DNA of 64,000 nt from Planctomycetota bacterium. GTDB lineage: Bacteria; Planctomycetota; UBA1135; GCA-002686595. Of the stretch, positions 27,720-35,488 are shown one piece after another; the first letter of the stretch is position 1, and each line of letters opens with the position of its first letter. The notes beneath the pieces are model-generated. The model was given only the letters and a program-made list of their open reading frames with translations, had not been told where the DNA came from and searched no databases. Location of the stretch: positions 1-64,000 of the forward strand of contig JADHNZ010000011.1 of assembly GCA_016779225.1 (NCBI GenBank). The letters are read 5' to 3'. A program made the position numbers and the translations under genes.

Positions 27720-27752
27720 GGGCGTCCCTCTTGGGTGGGCGGGGGAGGTGGT
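27720..27752 (-). repeat. Diverged copy of a convergent-intergenic repeat
   Basis: On the minus strand this reads like the 33-mer found at 34316 and 37694: the same C-rich run, CCCACCC and a GGGACG end, but with several differences. Like them it lies between two convergent genes (27703 and 27849). It is weaker than the other pair. Confidence 0.35.
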
Positions 27753-27848
27753 GGATCTAGAGGGGTGGGCGCGTCGGCGCGATTCGGCCGCTCCCCGCGC
27801 CCTCGAGAAATCTCGGGCCTCCCCCGCAACCGCGGCCCTCCCCGCGCG

Positions 27849-28232
27849 TCACTCCCCCGGATGCTCCATCAGAAACCCCATCGCATGCACCAGCGCCTGG
27901 TCCCGCGTCACGCCCTCAGCGAGGCGCGGAGCCAGGTCCTCCGCCGTTGCTGCGAACACGCGAAACGCAAGGCGTGTCCACTCCTCGCCCCGGGCAGCAA
28001 GCTCGCGGTGGACGACCTCCATGCCAGCCCCGGCGTCCGGCAGTGCCTCCAGCTGATCCCGCCGCGCAAGCAGCAGGACCTGCGTCAGCTGCTCTCCCAT
28101 CCACTCACGGTCCTTGACGCGCTCCGGCGACTGGATCATCACGGCGACCAGCCCCCCCACGACCTTGCGCCCGTCCTCATCGAGCTGTGCGAGGTCGGCG
28201 CGGAGGATCGAGCGGTCGGAATCGGACGGCAT
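27849..28232 (-). CDS. Hypothetical acidic alpha-helical protein
   Basis: About 127 aa from MPSDSDRSILRADL, all helical in character (KVVGGLVAVMIQSPERVKDREW, MEVVHRELAARGEEWTRLAFRVF) and ending LMEHPGE. I do not recognise it. A longer frame to 28328 would overlap the start of the divergent sulfotransferase gene, and its extra residues look non-native, so the later ATG is preferred. Confidence 0.5.
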   Translation of the reverse strand: MPSDSDRSILRADLAQLDEDGRKVVGGLVAVMIQSPERVKDREWMGEQLTQVLLLARRDQLEALPDAGAGMEVVHRELAARGEEWTRLAFRVFAATAEDLAPRLAEGVTRDQALVHAMGFLMEHPGE

Positions 28233-28315
28233 GGAAGGGAGGTGGTCGGGGTCTGCCTGGCGCCGGGACGACTGAACTTGATCGGTCCGCAGAGCGAGAG
28301 GGGGACTTACGCTCG

Positions 28316-28321
28316 TAGGGT
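28316..28321 (+). promoter_or_regulatory. -10 box TAGGGT, leaderless spacing
   Basis: TAGGGT ends 5 nt before the ATG of the first sulfotransferase (28327); the spacing suits a leaderless transcript. Confidence 0.4.
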
Positions 28322-28326
28322 CAGCC

Positions 28327-29211
28327 ATGCAGACGCCGGACAGTCCCTCGACCGCAGGGCCCATCGTAGTCGGTGGGCTCGGGGGCAGCGCGACCCGGGT
28401 GTTTGGGCGGCTACTTCAGCTGTCTGGCCACTCCATTGGTGGCGACCTCAATCGGTCGCTGGATCACCTTGGGTTCACGCTGCTCCTCAAGGGACGAGGA
28501 GAGGTCGAGTCCCAGCTCGAGTGGGGACCGGCCGCGCTGCGGCTGCTCGAGCGCAGTGCGTGGACGGGGGGCGTGCCCTCGCCCGCGGAGCGGGCGGCGC
28601 TGGGGGCAGCCCTGCGGAGAGTGCTCGTGCATGGTCACGATCACGAGGGCAATGGCCGGGGTGCCTGGGCCCTGAGGCGAGCGTGGCACCTGCTGCGCGC
28701 GAAGCCTCCTTCCGGCGCGAAGGCCAGCCGGTGGGGCCTGAAGGAGCCCAACGCACACCTCTACTTGCCCGCCCTGGCGGCCCACTTCCCGCGCATGCGC
28801 TTTGTGTTCGTGCTCCGGCACGGGCTCGACATGGCGCTCAGCCGCAACCTCTATCAGTTGCACCGCTTCGGACCCGCGCTGGGTGTCGTCCCTCCGACCG
28901 ATGGAGGGGACCCCGCGGAGGCGCAGCTGAGGTTCTGGGTGGCAGCCGCCGAGCGCGCGCAGCGCCTGGGCGGGGAGCTCCTGGGAGAGCGCTTCCTCTG
29001 CTTGCGGTACGACGACCTGACCGCGGGGCCGGCCGAGGTGCTCGAGGGGCTCGCGGACTTCCTGGGCCTCCCGGCGAGCTGCTTCGAGGGTCCCGAGCGA
29101 GGCGCCCTCACGGCGCCGAGCCCGAGCAGCGGACGCTGGCGAACACGCGGGCGCGCGGCGTTCCCGGCCGAGCTGGTCGAGGCTGTCGCCAGCTGGGGGT
29201 TCGAGGTGTGA
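28327..29211 (+). CDS. Sulfotransferase family protein (degenerate PAPS loop)
   Basis: About 294 aa. The N-terminal segment VVGGLGGSATRVFGRLLQLSGH occupies the place of the 5'-phosphosulfate-binding loop but lacks the usual GxxxSGTT lysine/threonine pattern. The second motif region is clear (RFVFVLRHGLDMALSRN), as is a late YDDLTAGPAEVLEGLADFLGL. The fold call is therefore good while catalytic competence is uncertain. Its stop overlaps the GTG of a second sulfotransferase (GTGA), so the two are translated together and may modify the same glycan or act as a pair. Confidence 0.75.
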   Translation: MQTPDSPSTAGPIVVGGLGGSATRVFGRLLQLSGHSIGGDLNRSLDHLGFTLLLKGRGEVESQLEWGPAALRLLERSAWTGGVPSPAERAALGAALRRVLVHGHDHEGNGRGAWALRRAWHLLRAKPPSGAKASRWGLKEPNAHLYLPALAAHFPRMRFVFVLRHGLDMALSRNLYQLHRFGPALGVVPPTDGGDPAEAQLRFWVAAAERAQRLGGELLGERFLCLRYDDLTAGPAEVLEGLADFLGLPASCFEGPERGALTAPSPSSGRWRTRGRAAFPAELVEAVASWGFEV

Positions 29212-30137
29212 GAGCGACTCCGCGCGGACTCAGCGGCCCCCCGCTCATTGTGCTCGGCGCACACCGCTCGGGCACGAGCCTCGTCACACGGGCGCTCCAG
29301 GCCATGGGCGCGTTCATGGGCCGAGGACTCGAGCAGAATGCAGAGCCGCTCTTCTTCGTGCGCCGCAATGAGTGGCTGCTGCGGAGATCTGGCGGCTCGT
29401 GGGATCGGCCGTGGGATGCGGTGGCTGCGCTGGGTGAGGGGCAGCAGCGCGGAGAGCTGCTGCGCGTGCTGCGCGAGGAGATCGCGGGGAGGGGCTTTGC
29501 TGCGTACCAAGGACGGCTGGCATGGGCTGCCTCGAGGCTCGGGGCACGCAGCAGCAAGCCCTGGGGATGGAAGGACCCCCGCAATGCGTGGACGGCGGCG
29601 CTGTGGTCCGAGGTCTTTCCCGGGGCGCGGCTCTTGTGCGTCGAGCGCAACGGCATCGATGCCTCCCAGAGCCTGATCCAGCGGGAGGCACGGTCGACTG
29701 CGGCCTGGGGCGCAGCAGCCTCCGGGACAGACGCCCATCCGGATCTGCTCCTCCGCAGCCCCAGGGGCAACCTGCCCTTCTTGATCTCGGGCCGCAGCTG
29801 GTCCTTCGAGGAGGCCTTCGCCCTGTGGGAGGCCTCGGTCGAGGCGGGGAGGCGAGCCGCCGAGGCGCACCTAGGGCCCTCGCTCTTCATCCGCTTCGAG
29901 GACCTGATGGCCACGCCGGCCAAGGTCCTGACCTCGATCGCGGGATTCGCAGGCCTGGACCCCGCACCGTCCGTGCTGGACGCAATCGCCCGGGACCTCT
30001 CGACCGACCGTGCCCATGCGTTCCTGGAAGACCCAGGCCTGCGTGAGCGCTACCGCACGCTGGCCGGCAGCCCCTGGATGAGGGCCCTGGGCTATGGGGC
30101 GCTGGATCACCCGGGCCTTCGGGAGACCCCCGGATAG
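29208..30137 (+). CDS. Sulfotransferase family protein
   Basis: About 309 aa from GTG 29208, overlapping the upstream sulfotransferase stop. It has a canonical PAPS loop, VLGAHRSGTSLVTRALQ, and the 3'-phosphate region LLCVERNGIDASQSLIQRE. These enzymes transfer sulfate from PAPS to sugars or other acceptors. A region rich in SFEEAFALWEASV helices and RFEDLMATPAKVL (the second family motif block) follows. Sulfated polysaccharides are common substrates in Planctomycetes, but the acceptor here is not known. Confidence 0.85.
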   Translation: MRATPRGLSGPPLIVLGAHRSGTSLVTRALQAMGAFMGRGLEQNAEPLFFVRRNEWLLRRSGGSWDRPWDAVAALGEGQQRGELLRVLREEIAGRGFAAYQGRLAWAASRLGARSSKPWGWKDPRNAWTAALWSEVFPGARLLCVERNGIDASQSLIQREARSTAAWGAAASGTDAHPDLLLRSPRGNLPFLISGRSWSFEEAFALWEASVEAGRRAAEAHLGPSLFIRFEDLMATPAKVLTSIAGFAGLDPAPSVLDAIARDLSTDRAHAFLEDPGLRERYRTLAGSPWMRALGYGALDHPGLRETPG

Positions 30138-30152
30138 ACGAATCTTTTCGTA
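30137..30152 (+). promoter_or_regulatory. BlaI-type operator, distal copy
   Basis: GACGAA TCTT TTCGTA: the half-sites GACGAA and TTCGTA face each other across 4 bp. The same half-sites and spacer length recur at 30178. Centre-to-centre distance is 41 bp, about four helical turns, so two dimers could sit on one face of the DNA. The first site begins on the last base of the upstream sulfotransferase stop codon. Confidence 0.65.
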
Positions 30153-30177
30153 TTTTCGCAGGCCGCCCCCCACAAAA

Positions 30178-30193
30178 GACGAAACCCTTCGTA
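30178..30193 (+). promoter_or_regulatory. BlaI-type operator overlapping -10 box
   Basis: GACGAA ACCC TTCGTA: same half-sites as the site at 30137. Its last two bases are the TA of the TAAGGT -10 box at 30192-30197, so a bound repressor would block the promoter of the blaI-like gene directly. Autoregulation follows from this layout. Confidence 0.65.
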
Positions 30194-30197
30194 AGGT
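30192..30197 (+). promoter_or_regulatory. -10 box TAAGGT, leaderless spacing
   Basis: TAAGGT ends 7 nt before the ATG of the blaI-like gene (30205) and overlaps the proximal operator. Confidence 0.5.
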
Positions 30198-30204
30198 TGT
30201 TCCC

Positions 30205-30600
30205 ATGAGCCCCCGCTCCGACCGTCTCCCCCGCCCCACCGAGGCCGAGCTCGCCATCCTCACCGTGCTCTGGAGGCTGGGCCGGGCCACCGTGCGCGAG
30301 GTCCACGAGGACCTGGCCGGGGACAGCAAGGTCGGGCTGACCACGGTCCTGAAGCTGATGCAGATCATGGTCGACAAGGGCCTGATCGCGCGCGACACCA
30401 GCGTGCGCCCCCAGGTCTTCTGGGCGTCCCAGCGCCAGCAGCAGACGCAGAAGCGCATGGTGCGGGACCTCTTGGACCGCGCCTTCCAGGGCTCGCCCGG
30501 TGAGCTCGTGCTTCAGGCCCTCTCCCTGCGCCGCTCAAGCCCCGAGGAGCTGGCGCGTATCAAGGCTCTGCTGCGCGAGCTGGAGGGGAGCGACTCATGA
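30205..30600 (+). CDS. BlaI/MecI/CopY-family transcriptional repressor
   Basis: 131 aa from MSPRSDRLPRPTEAEL. The winged-helix domain (TEAELAILTVLWRLGRATVREVHEDL, GLTTVLKLMQIMVDKGLI, then RDTSVRPQVFWAS) is typical, followed by a C-terminal dimerisation region. Upstream are two matching palindromic sites, the second on the -10 box, so it is probably autorepressed. Its stop overlaps the ATG of the M56 peptidase (ATGA at 30597-30600), the normal blaI-blaR1-type pairing in which the peptidase senses a signal and inactivates the repressor. Confidence 0.93.
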   Translation: MSPRSDRLPRPTEAELAILTVLWRLGRATVREVHEDLAGDSKVGLTTVLKLMQIMVDKGLIARDTSVRPQVFWASQRQQQTQKRMVRDLLDRAFQGSPGELVLQALSLRRSSPEELARIKALLRELEGSDS

Positions 30601-32690
30601 GCGTCCTCTTGCAGGCCCTGGGCTCGGCCGTGACGCACTTCCTGTGGCAGGGGGCAGTGCTGGGTCTAGTGGTGGTGGGTGCCCAGCACCTCTGGGCGCG
30701 CGGTGCCGCCCGCGCGAGGCACGACCTGGCCCTGGCAGGCCTCCTGGCGAGCTGGGTGACCTTCCTAGCCACCCTTCGCATGGAGCTCCAGAGCGCTCGC
30801 GCGGCGGTGGAGCTCGAGGGCCTGCAGGCACAGCTGGGAGCGCTGCTCCTCGGCGAGGTCGTGGACCTGCCCGTGCCCCCCGCGACGCCGGAACCTCTCG
30901 GCCCGTGGATTGGCGCGTCATGGTGCCTGGGCATGGCCTTCATGGCCCTGCGGGTCCTGCGCGGGATGCGCGGCGCGCGCGCCCTGCGGGTGCAGGCCGC
31001 CCTGCCTTCCGACGGTCGGCTCCAGGCCACGGTCGACGAACTCCGCGGCCTCCTCACCCTCCGCCGCCCGGTGCGCGTGCTGGAGCATCCGGGCCTCGCC
31101 AGCCCCGCCGTGGTCGGCTGGTGGGAGCCTGTGATCCTGGTCCCACTTGCCCTGGGCGCCCGGCTCTCCCCTGCCCAGGTGCGTGCCGTCCTGGCCCACG
31201 AGCTGGCCCACATTCGCCGCTCCGACCACCTCGTGAACGCACTGCTGACCGCCAGCGAGGTCGTCCTTTTCTTCCATCCGCTGACCTGGTGGCTGCTGCG
31301 GACGCTGCGCACCGAGCGCGAGCACTGCTGCGACGACCTCGCCGCCGCCGCCACCCAAGAACCCCGCCTCCTTGCCGAGGCGCTCACCCAGCTCGAGGAC
31401 CTGCGCCTCGCCACTCAGGCCGCCTTGGCCGCACGCCCGAAGGAGGGCAACCTCATGATCCGCATCCGACGCCTGCTCGAGACCCGCTCCCGCGCCCCGC
31501 GCCGCGCCCTTGGCCCGGTGGCCCTTGCGGCCCTTGCCCTCTCCACGGGGATGGCAGGTGCCTACGCCAAGGGAGGCCTCGAGGCCTCTCCGACCATGAC
31601 GCTGGCCGAGGTCGGCGAGGCGCAGGATGGCGACCTGGCCAGCATCGAGCGCCGGCTGCGCGCCGCGGTCGAGGCGGGCCTGCTGACCGAGGCCGAGGCC
31701 GAGCGGACCCTGGGAGCTCTGCGGCGGCTTGCCCGCCGTGAGGGAGCACCGGACAAGGCACCCCCTAGCGAGGATGTCCGGCGGGCAGCCGAGCGGATCG
31801 AGGCCGGCATCAAGGCAGGCAAGCTGACGGAGGAAGAGGGGCGCGAGCGCCTGCGACAGATGCGCGCCAAGCTGGAGGGCGACCGCAGTCCGGCGCTCGA
31901 CCCCGAGCAACAGCGCGCGATGCGCGAGCGCTACGCCGCAGCAGAGGCACGGGTGAAGGCTGGCATTGAGGCCGGCAAGATCACCGAGGCTGAGGGCAAG
32001 CAGCGGCTCGAGGCGGTACGCCGCGAGCTCTTCGGTGGCGGAGAGGTCCGCGGTGCCCAGCGTCCGCAGTCCGACTCGCCGCGGGCGATGTCCCAGGGCA
32101 GTACCGCCCAGCGTGAGCGGCGCATGCGCTTCGCCAAGGTCGAGGCCGAGATCAAGGAGGCCGTCGAGGCCGGCAAGCTCTCCCGCGAGGAGGCCAGTGC
32201 GAAGCTGAAACAGCTCCGTGCAGAGATGGCGACCGAGGCCGCCAAGGAGCGCGACGCTCAAGGAGCACCCCCTGAGCTCCAGCGCGAACAGCTTCAGCGC
32301 TACGCCGAGGCCAAGGCCCGCCTCGAAGCGGGGGTCAAGGCCGGCAAGCTCACCGAGGCGCAGGCGAAGCTGCGCCTGCAGGAGCTGCGGCGTGAGATGG
32401 CCGGACAGGGGGCTGCGGCAGAGGCCTCACCCCAACGCATGAAGGACCTCGAGCTGCGAGAGCGCTCCGCCGCAGTCAGGCAAAAGCTGCAGAAGGCCGT
32501 GGAGGCCGGGAAGCTCTCCCCCGACGAGGCCAAGGCGAAGCTGCTCCAGATGCGCAAGGAGATGCTCGAGGGTAAAGCACCAGCGGCCAAGAAGGACCCG
32601 GCTCCCGCGTCCAAGAGCAAGGCCAAGAAGGCCCCGAAGAAGGACGCCAAGGCGCCAAGCGGCCGCGGTGAGCCTGGCAAGGACGCCTGA
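30597..32690 (+). CDS. M56 (BlaR1-type) membrane metallopeptidase with six-repeat C-terminus
   Basis: About 697 aa. The first 310 residues are an M56 peptidase: several membrane spans, the zinc motif HELAH at residues 201-205 within VLAHELAHIRRSDH, and a downstream EREHCCDD that fits the third ligand. A span at about 300-320 (LGPVALAALALSTG) leads to a C-terminal region (31641-32570) of six copies of a 30-residue helical repeat: VEAGLLTEAEAE, IKAGKLTEEEGRERL, IEAGKITEAEGK, VEAGKLSREEASAKL, VKAGKLTEAQAKLRL, VEAGKLSPDEAKAKL. The end is Lys/Ala/Pro-rich. No penicillin-binding domain is present, so the stimulus is probably not a beta-lactam. Co-translated with the BlaI-like repressor. Confidence 0.9.
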   Translation: MSVLLQALGSAVTHFLWQGAVLGLVVVGAQHLWARGAARARHDLALAGLLASWVTFLATLRMELQSARAAVELEGLQAQLGALLLGEVVDLPVPPATPEPLGPWIGASWCLGMAFMALRVLRGMRGARALRVQAALPSDGRLQATVDELRGLLTLRRPVRVLEHPGLASPAVVGWWEPVILVPLALGARLSPAQVRAVLAHELAHIRRSDHLVNALLTASEVVLFFHPLTWWLLRTLRTEREHCCDDLAAAATQEPRLLAEALTQLEDLRLATQAALAARPKEGNLMIRIRRLLETRSRAPRRALGPVALAALALSTGMAGAYAKGGLEASPTMTLAEVGEAQDGDLASIERRLRAAVEAGLLTEAEAERTLGALRRLARREGAPDKAPPSEDVRRAAERIEAGIKAGKLTEEEGRERLRQMRAKLEGDRSPALDPEQQRAMRERYAAAEARVKAGIEAGKITEAEGKQRLEAVRRELFGGGEVRGAQRPQSDSPRAMSQGSTAQRERRMRFAKVEAEIKEAVEAGKLSREEASAKLKQLRAEMATEAAKERDAQGAPPELQREQLQRYAEAKARLEAGVKAGKLTEAQAKLRLQELRREMAGQGAAAEASPQRMKDLELRERSAAVRQKLQKAVEAGKLSPDEAKAKLLQMRKEMLEGKAPAAKKDPAPASKSKAKKAPKKDAKAPSGRGEPGKDA
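31641..32570 (+). repeat. Six diverged copies of a 30-aa helical repeat in the M56 peptidase
   Basis: The six units share AGKLTxEEAxxRLxxLRxE-type sequence in register and each ends in a short Arg/Met-rich helix; linker lengths vary from about 12 to 45 residues. DNA-level identity is low, so this is an old protein-level amplification, not a recent tandem repeat. Confidence 0.8.
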
Positions 32691-32792
32691 TCCGAACCTC
32701 CCCCCTGGCGCACGTGCCTCGCCCCTCCTCGCCGGAGCGGTGGGCAGAGCACAGCGGCCTCGCGCGATGCACCTCGCGCGGGGCCGCGCGCG

Positions 32793-33239
32793 TCAGGCCC
32801 CGAACTGGCGCAGGTGGTGGTCCAGGTGCTTGGCCATCAGGACCCCCCACTCGTCGGGAGTGAGAGGTCCGAAGAAGGCGTGAGGGTGATCGGAGATGCC
32901 GCCGGGCTGAGCGAAGGCCTCGATCCTCTGCAGCAGCTCGGTGCGGGCGGCCTCGTGGCTGCCCCCCTGCCGGAGAAGCCCCGGGTCCGTGGGTGAGTTG
33001 CGGGTGAAGTCCCGTCCGCCGGCCAGGAAGACGCGCTTGGCCACGCCGCCAAACAGGCGTCCGATCAGCGCGCGCTTGAGGCGCAGCTCCCCGCTGGCGG
33101 CCTGGAAGGAGAGGTTCAGGTGGTTAAGCATCGCCACCAGGTCCATGCGGCCCCAGAGAGGCTGCGCCTCGGACTCGAGGGCCCGGACGCGCTCGGTCAG
33201 CTGGGCGCGGGTGGAGGGGTCGAGGAGGGTGGCGCTCAT
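32793..33239 (-). CDS. DUF1569 domain-containing protein (DinB-like)
   Basis: The 148-aa protein is a predicted four-helix bundle. The pattern QPLWGRMDLVAMLNHLNLSF with a metal-type histidine, then the late HPHAFFGPLTPDEWGVLMAKHLDHHLRQFG, matches DUF1569, a relative of the DinB/YfiT superfamily with three histidines in roughly the metal positions. The function is unknown. A TACCTT box lies 6 nt before the ATG. Confidence 0.82.
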   Translation of the reverse strand: MSATLLDPSTRAQLTERVRALESEAQPLWGRMDLVAMLNHLNLSFQAASGELRLKRALIGRLFGGVAKRVFLAGGRDFTRNSPTDPGLLRQGGSHEAARTELLQRIEAFAQPGGISDHPHAFFGPLTPDEWGVLMAKHLDHHLRQFGA

Positions 33240-33245
33240 GGGACC

Positions 33246-33251
33246 AAGGTA
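33246..33251 (-). promoter_or_regulatory. -10 box TACCTT, leaderless spacing
   Basis: On the minus strand TACCTT ends 6 nt before ATG 33239 of the DUF1569 gene. Confidence 0.4.
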
Positions 33252-33313
33252 AGGCCTTTGCGGGCCTCTTGGCGGAGCGGTGAAGGGTCCATGCGACCTG
33301 CCCGGTCCGGAGC

Positions 33314-33319
33314 TAGGCT
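33314..33319 (+). promoter_or_regulatory. -10 box TAGGCT, leaderless spacing
   Basis: TAGGCT followed by CGCGCC and ATG 33326. The same 15 bases (TAGGCTCGCGCCATG) also start the PQQ-like gene at 53972 on the other strand. Confidence 0.55.
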
Positions 33320-33325
33320 CGCGCC

Positions 33326-34204
33326 ATGCCGACCAAGCCCACCACCGTCGAGGCGTACCTCGCCAGCCTCCCCGAAGACCGCCGCGAGGCCATCGAGGCC
33401 ATCCGCGAGGTCATCAACGCGAACATTGCGCCGGAGTTCGAGGAGGGCATCCAGTACGGGATGGTCGGGTGGTACCTGCCCCACGAGCGCTACCCCCTGG
33501 GCTACCACTGCGACCCCAAGCAGCCCCTACCCTTCGTCTCGGTCGCGTCGCAGAAGGGTCACATTGGGATCTACCTCTTCTGCGTCTACCTCGACGCCGC
33601 TGAGAAGGAGCGCTTCATCGAGGAGTGGAAGGCCGCGGGCAAGAAGCTCGACATGGGCGCGAGCTGCGTGCGCGTGAAGGACCTAGAGGGCGTGGCGCTC
33701 AAGGCCGTGGGACGCGTGGTGAAGCGCATCAAGCCCAAGGCCTTCATCCAGGCCTACGAGTCCTGCCTGACGCCCAATCACCGCAAGCAGCGGATCAAGC
33801 AGGCCACCAAGCTTGGGGTGGCCATCGACGAGAACGGCTGCACGGTCGCCCCGAAGGACGCTGGCGGGAGCAAGCCTGCGACGAGGAAGGCCTCAAAGGC
33901 CAAGTCCAAGGCTGCCCCCAAGAAGGCTGCGTCCAAGAAGGCCGCCACTCGAGAGGCCGCCACCCGAAAGACCGCCACCCGAAAGACCGCCACCCGAAAG
34001 ACCGCCACGCGAAAGACCGCCACGCGAAAGACCGCCACGCGAAAGACCGCCACGCGAAAGACCACCGCCAAGAAGGCCGCATCCAAGGGCTCCGCAACGG
34101 CCAAGGCCACTGCGAAGAAGGCCGTCTCGAAGAAGGCGTCAACGCGTAAGGCCTCGCCTCGCAAGGCCGTGGCCAAGAAGGCCGCATCGCGCAAGAAGGG
34201 CTGA
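33326..34204 (+). CDS. DUF1801 protein with histone H1-like Lys/Ala/Thr-rich tail
   Basis: 292 aa. Residues 1-150 are a YdhG/DUF1801 domain (YLASLPEDRREAIEAIREVI, FEEGIQYGMVGWYLPH, and the SVASQKGHIGIYLFCVY strand). From residue about 185 on it is a basic low-complexity tail built of KTATR, KAAS and KKAA units, much like bacterial histone H1/Hc1-like proteins, which bind DNA non-specifically. The tail includes seven exact-register copies of a 15-bp unit. The combination suggests a DNA-associated member of a family with unknown core function; copy number of the unit could vary by slippage. Confidence 0.85.
   Translation: MPTKPTTVEAYLASLPEDRREAIEAIREVINANIAPEFEEGIQYGMVGWYLPHERYPLGYHCDPKQPLPFVSVASQKGHIGIYLFCVYLDAAEKERFIEEWKAAGKKLDMGASCVRVKDLEGVALKAVGRVVKRIKPKAFIQAYESCLTPNHRKQRIKQATKLGVAIDENGCTVAPKDAGGSKPATRKASKAKSKAAPKKAASKKAATREAATRKTATRKTATRKTATRKTATRKTATRKTATRKTTAKKAASKGSATAKATAKKAVSKKASTRKASPRKAVAKKAASRKKG
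33956..34060 (+). repeat. Seven tandem 15-bp units encoding (K/A)TATR
   Basis: Units of the form ACCGCCACSCGAAAG (S is C or G) run head to tail and in frame. The first unit begins with G instead of A, and the last four share a C-to-G change, so the array expanded in two steps. Confidence 0.9.
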
Positions 34205-34315
34205 GCGCCTCCGGGGGCAGTCCTCAACGGCGGGCGAATGGTCCGCCGGCGTGGTCCAGCGCGGAGTGAGGCTCCCTCGAGCCCGCGGCTGCAACGGCGC
34301 GGTGGGTCTAGGCCA

Positions 34316-34348
34316 CCGCCTCCCCCACCCACCCGGGAAGACGAACGG
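34316..34348. repeat. 33-bp intergenic repeat, copy 1
   Basis: Identical over 33 bases to 37694-37726 (begins CCGCCTCCCCCACCC, ends AAGACGAACGG). It lies in the 268-bp gap between the convergent DUF1801 and DUF1080 genes; no gene is seen in that gap. Confidence 0.9.
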
Positions 34349-34472
34349 GCGGCCGTTGGGTTTCGGGGGCAGCTGGGTTTCGTGAGGGACCTGTCCGCGA
34401 GGGACCAGGGCTCGTGGCCTGGAGGCCTCAGGACCACGCGCCCGCCGGCTTGCCACGCTGGCGAGGCCTAGG

Positions 34473-35231
34473 TCAGGGCAGGCGGCGGATCCGCAGGTTG
34501 CGGAACTCCACCTTGGCGCCCTCGGCCTCGAGGGCCAGGTAGCCCTTGGCTGGCTTGCAGTCGCGGCCTCCGTTCACCTCCACTCCGTTGACCCACAGGC
34601 GGGCCTCGCCGTTGATGGCCCGTACGTAATAGTGGTTCCACTCGCCGTGCGGTTGCACCCGGCGCTGGTCGGGGAAGCTCCGGCTGCTGCCCGGGTTGCC
34701 CACGCGATAGGTGCTGTCCCCGCGCGGGTAGTCGATCTGCGGCGTGAAGGCCGACATCGAGGAGCCTCCGACCGGGAAGACATCTCCGTGGCTCGTGAAC
34801 CAGTTGGAGGGGGCCCCTCCGTGGGAGCTCTCCCAGTTCTCCTCGTAGCCAAGATCGAGGATCTGCACCTCGATCCCGCTGCGCGGGAGCGTGCCCGCGG
34901 GCAGGTCGGTGAAGGCGGACTCGGGGCACCACACGAAGAGCCCCGAGTTGCCCGCGTGCGTGTGGTGCTTCCACTCCATCACGAGCTCGAAGTTCTCGTA
35001 CTCGTCCTGGGTCCTCGCGCCCCCCAGGGGCTTGCCCGTGCAGACGATGGACTCCCCATCCTGAGCCCAGGTGGTCTCGTCTCCGTTGACATTGACGAAG
35101 TCCTCGAGGGTCAGCTCCTGCCAGCCCGCGCCGTTGATGATGGCGTGGGGCAAGTCGGCCTCGGGACGAGAGGCGAGGAGGGCCAGGAGGGACGCAGCGA
35201 AGCCCAGGAGGGTCGAGGTGGAGGTGCGCAT
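34473..35231 (-). CDS. DUF1080 (3-keto-disaccharide hydrolase) secreted protein
   Basis: About 252 aa from MRTSTSTLLGFAASLLALLA, a signal peptide; the in-frame extension to 35456 is basic and unstructured and is rejected. The jelly-roll carries the DUF1080 motifs: FELVMEWKHHTHAGNSGLFVW, SGIEVQILD, GEWNHYYVRAINGEARLWVNGVEV and a final VEFRNLRIRRL. The family acts on polysaccharides or 3-keto-disaccharides in the periplasm and is greatly expanded in Planctomycetes. The interval 35232-35488 before the CHRD gene holds no clear gene. Confidence 0.9.
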   Translation of the reverse strand: MRTSTSTLLGFAASLLALLASRPEADLPHAIINGAGWQELTLEDFVNVNGDETTWAQDGESIVCTGKPLGGARTQDEYENFELVMEWKHHTHAGNSGLFVWCPESAFTDLPAGTLPRSGIEVQILDLGYEENWESSHGGAPSNWFTSHGDVFPVGGSSMSAFTPQIDYPRGDSTYRVGNPGSSRSFPDQRRVQPHGEWNHYYVRAINGEARLWVNGVEVNGGRDCKPAKGYLALEAEGAKVEFRNLRIRRLP

Positions 35232-35488
35232 CCCCCGGAAGTACCCGAGGCTGAGCCGCCGCGCAACCGGCGGCGGCGATTGCCCGCAGCGCCTGCGTGG
35301 CTCGCGTCGCGAGAGAGGCTCAGGGCCAAGTGGATGCCGCGGCGTGGGCAGACAGCATGAGGCGAACGGACCTCGCGGCGAGGGCCGGCTGCTCGCGAGA
35401 GAGGACCTCGTGAGGCAAGCGGGTCCGCTGTGCTGCGGCCGGGCCATCGCCCCCACAGCGTCAGCCCCTCATCTAGAGAGAGCGCGCG

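Noticed and set aside
27621-29207. N-terminal extension of the second sulfotransferase frame
   Set aside because: It runs through the first sulfotransferase gene in another frame and through intergenic DNA; the GTG at 29208 fits the GTGA overlap and the family start.
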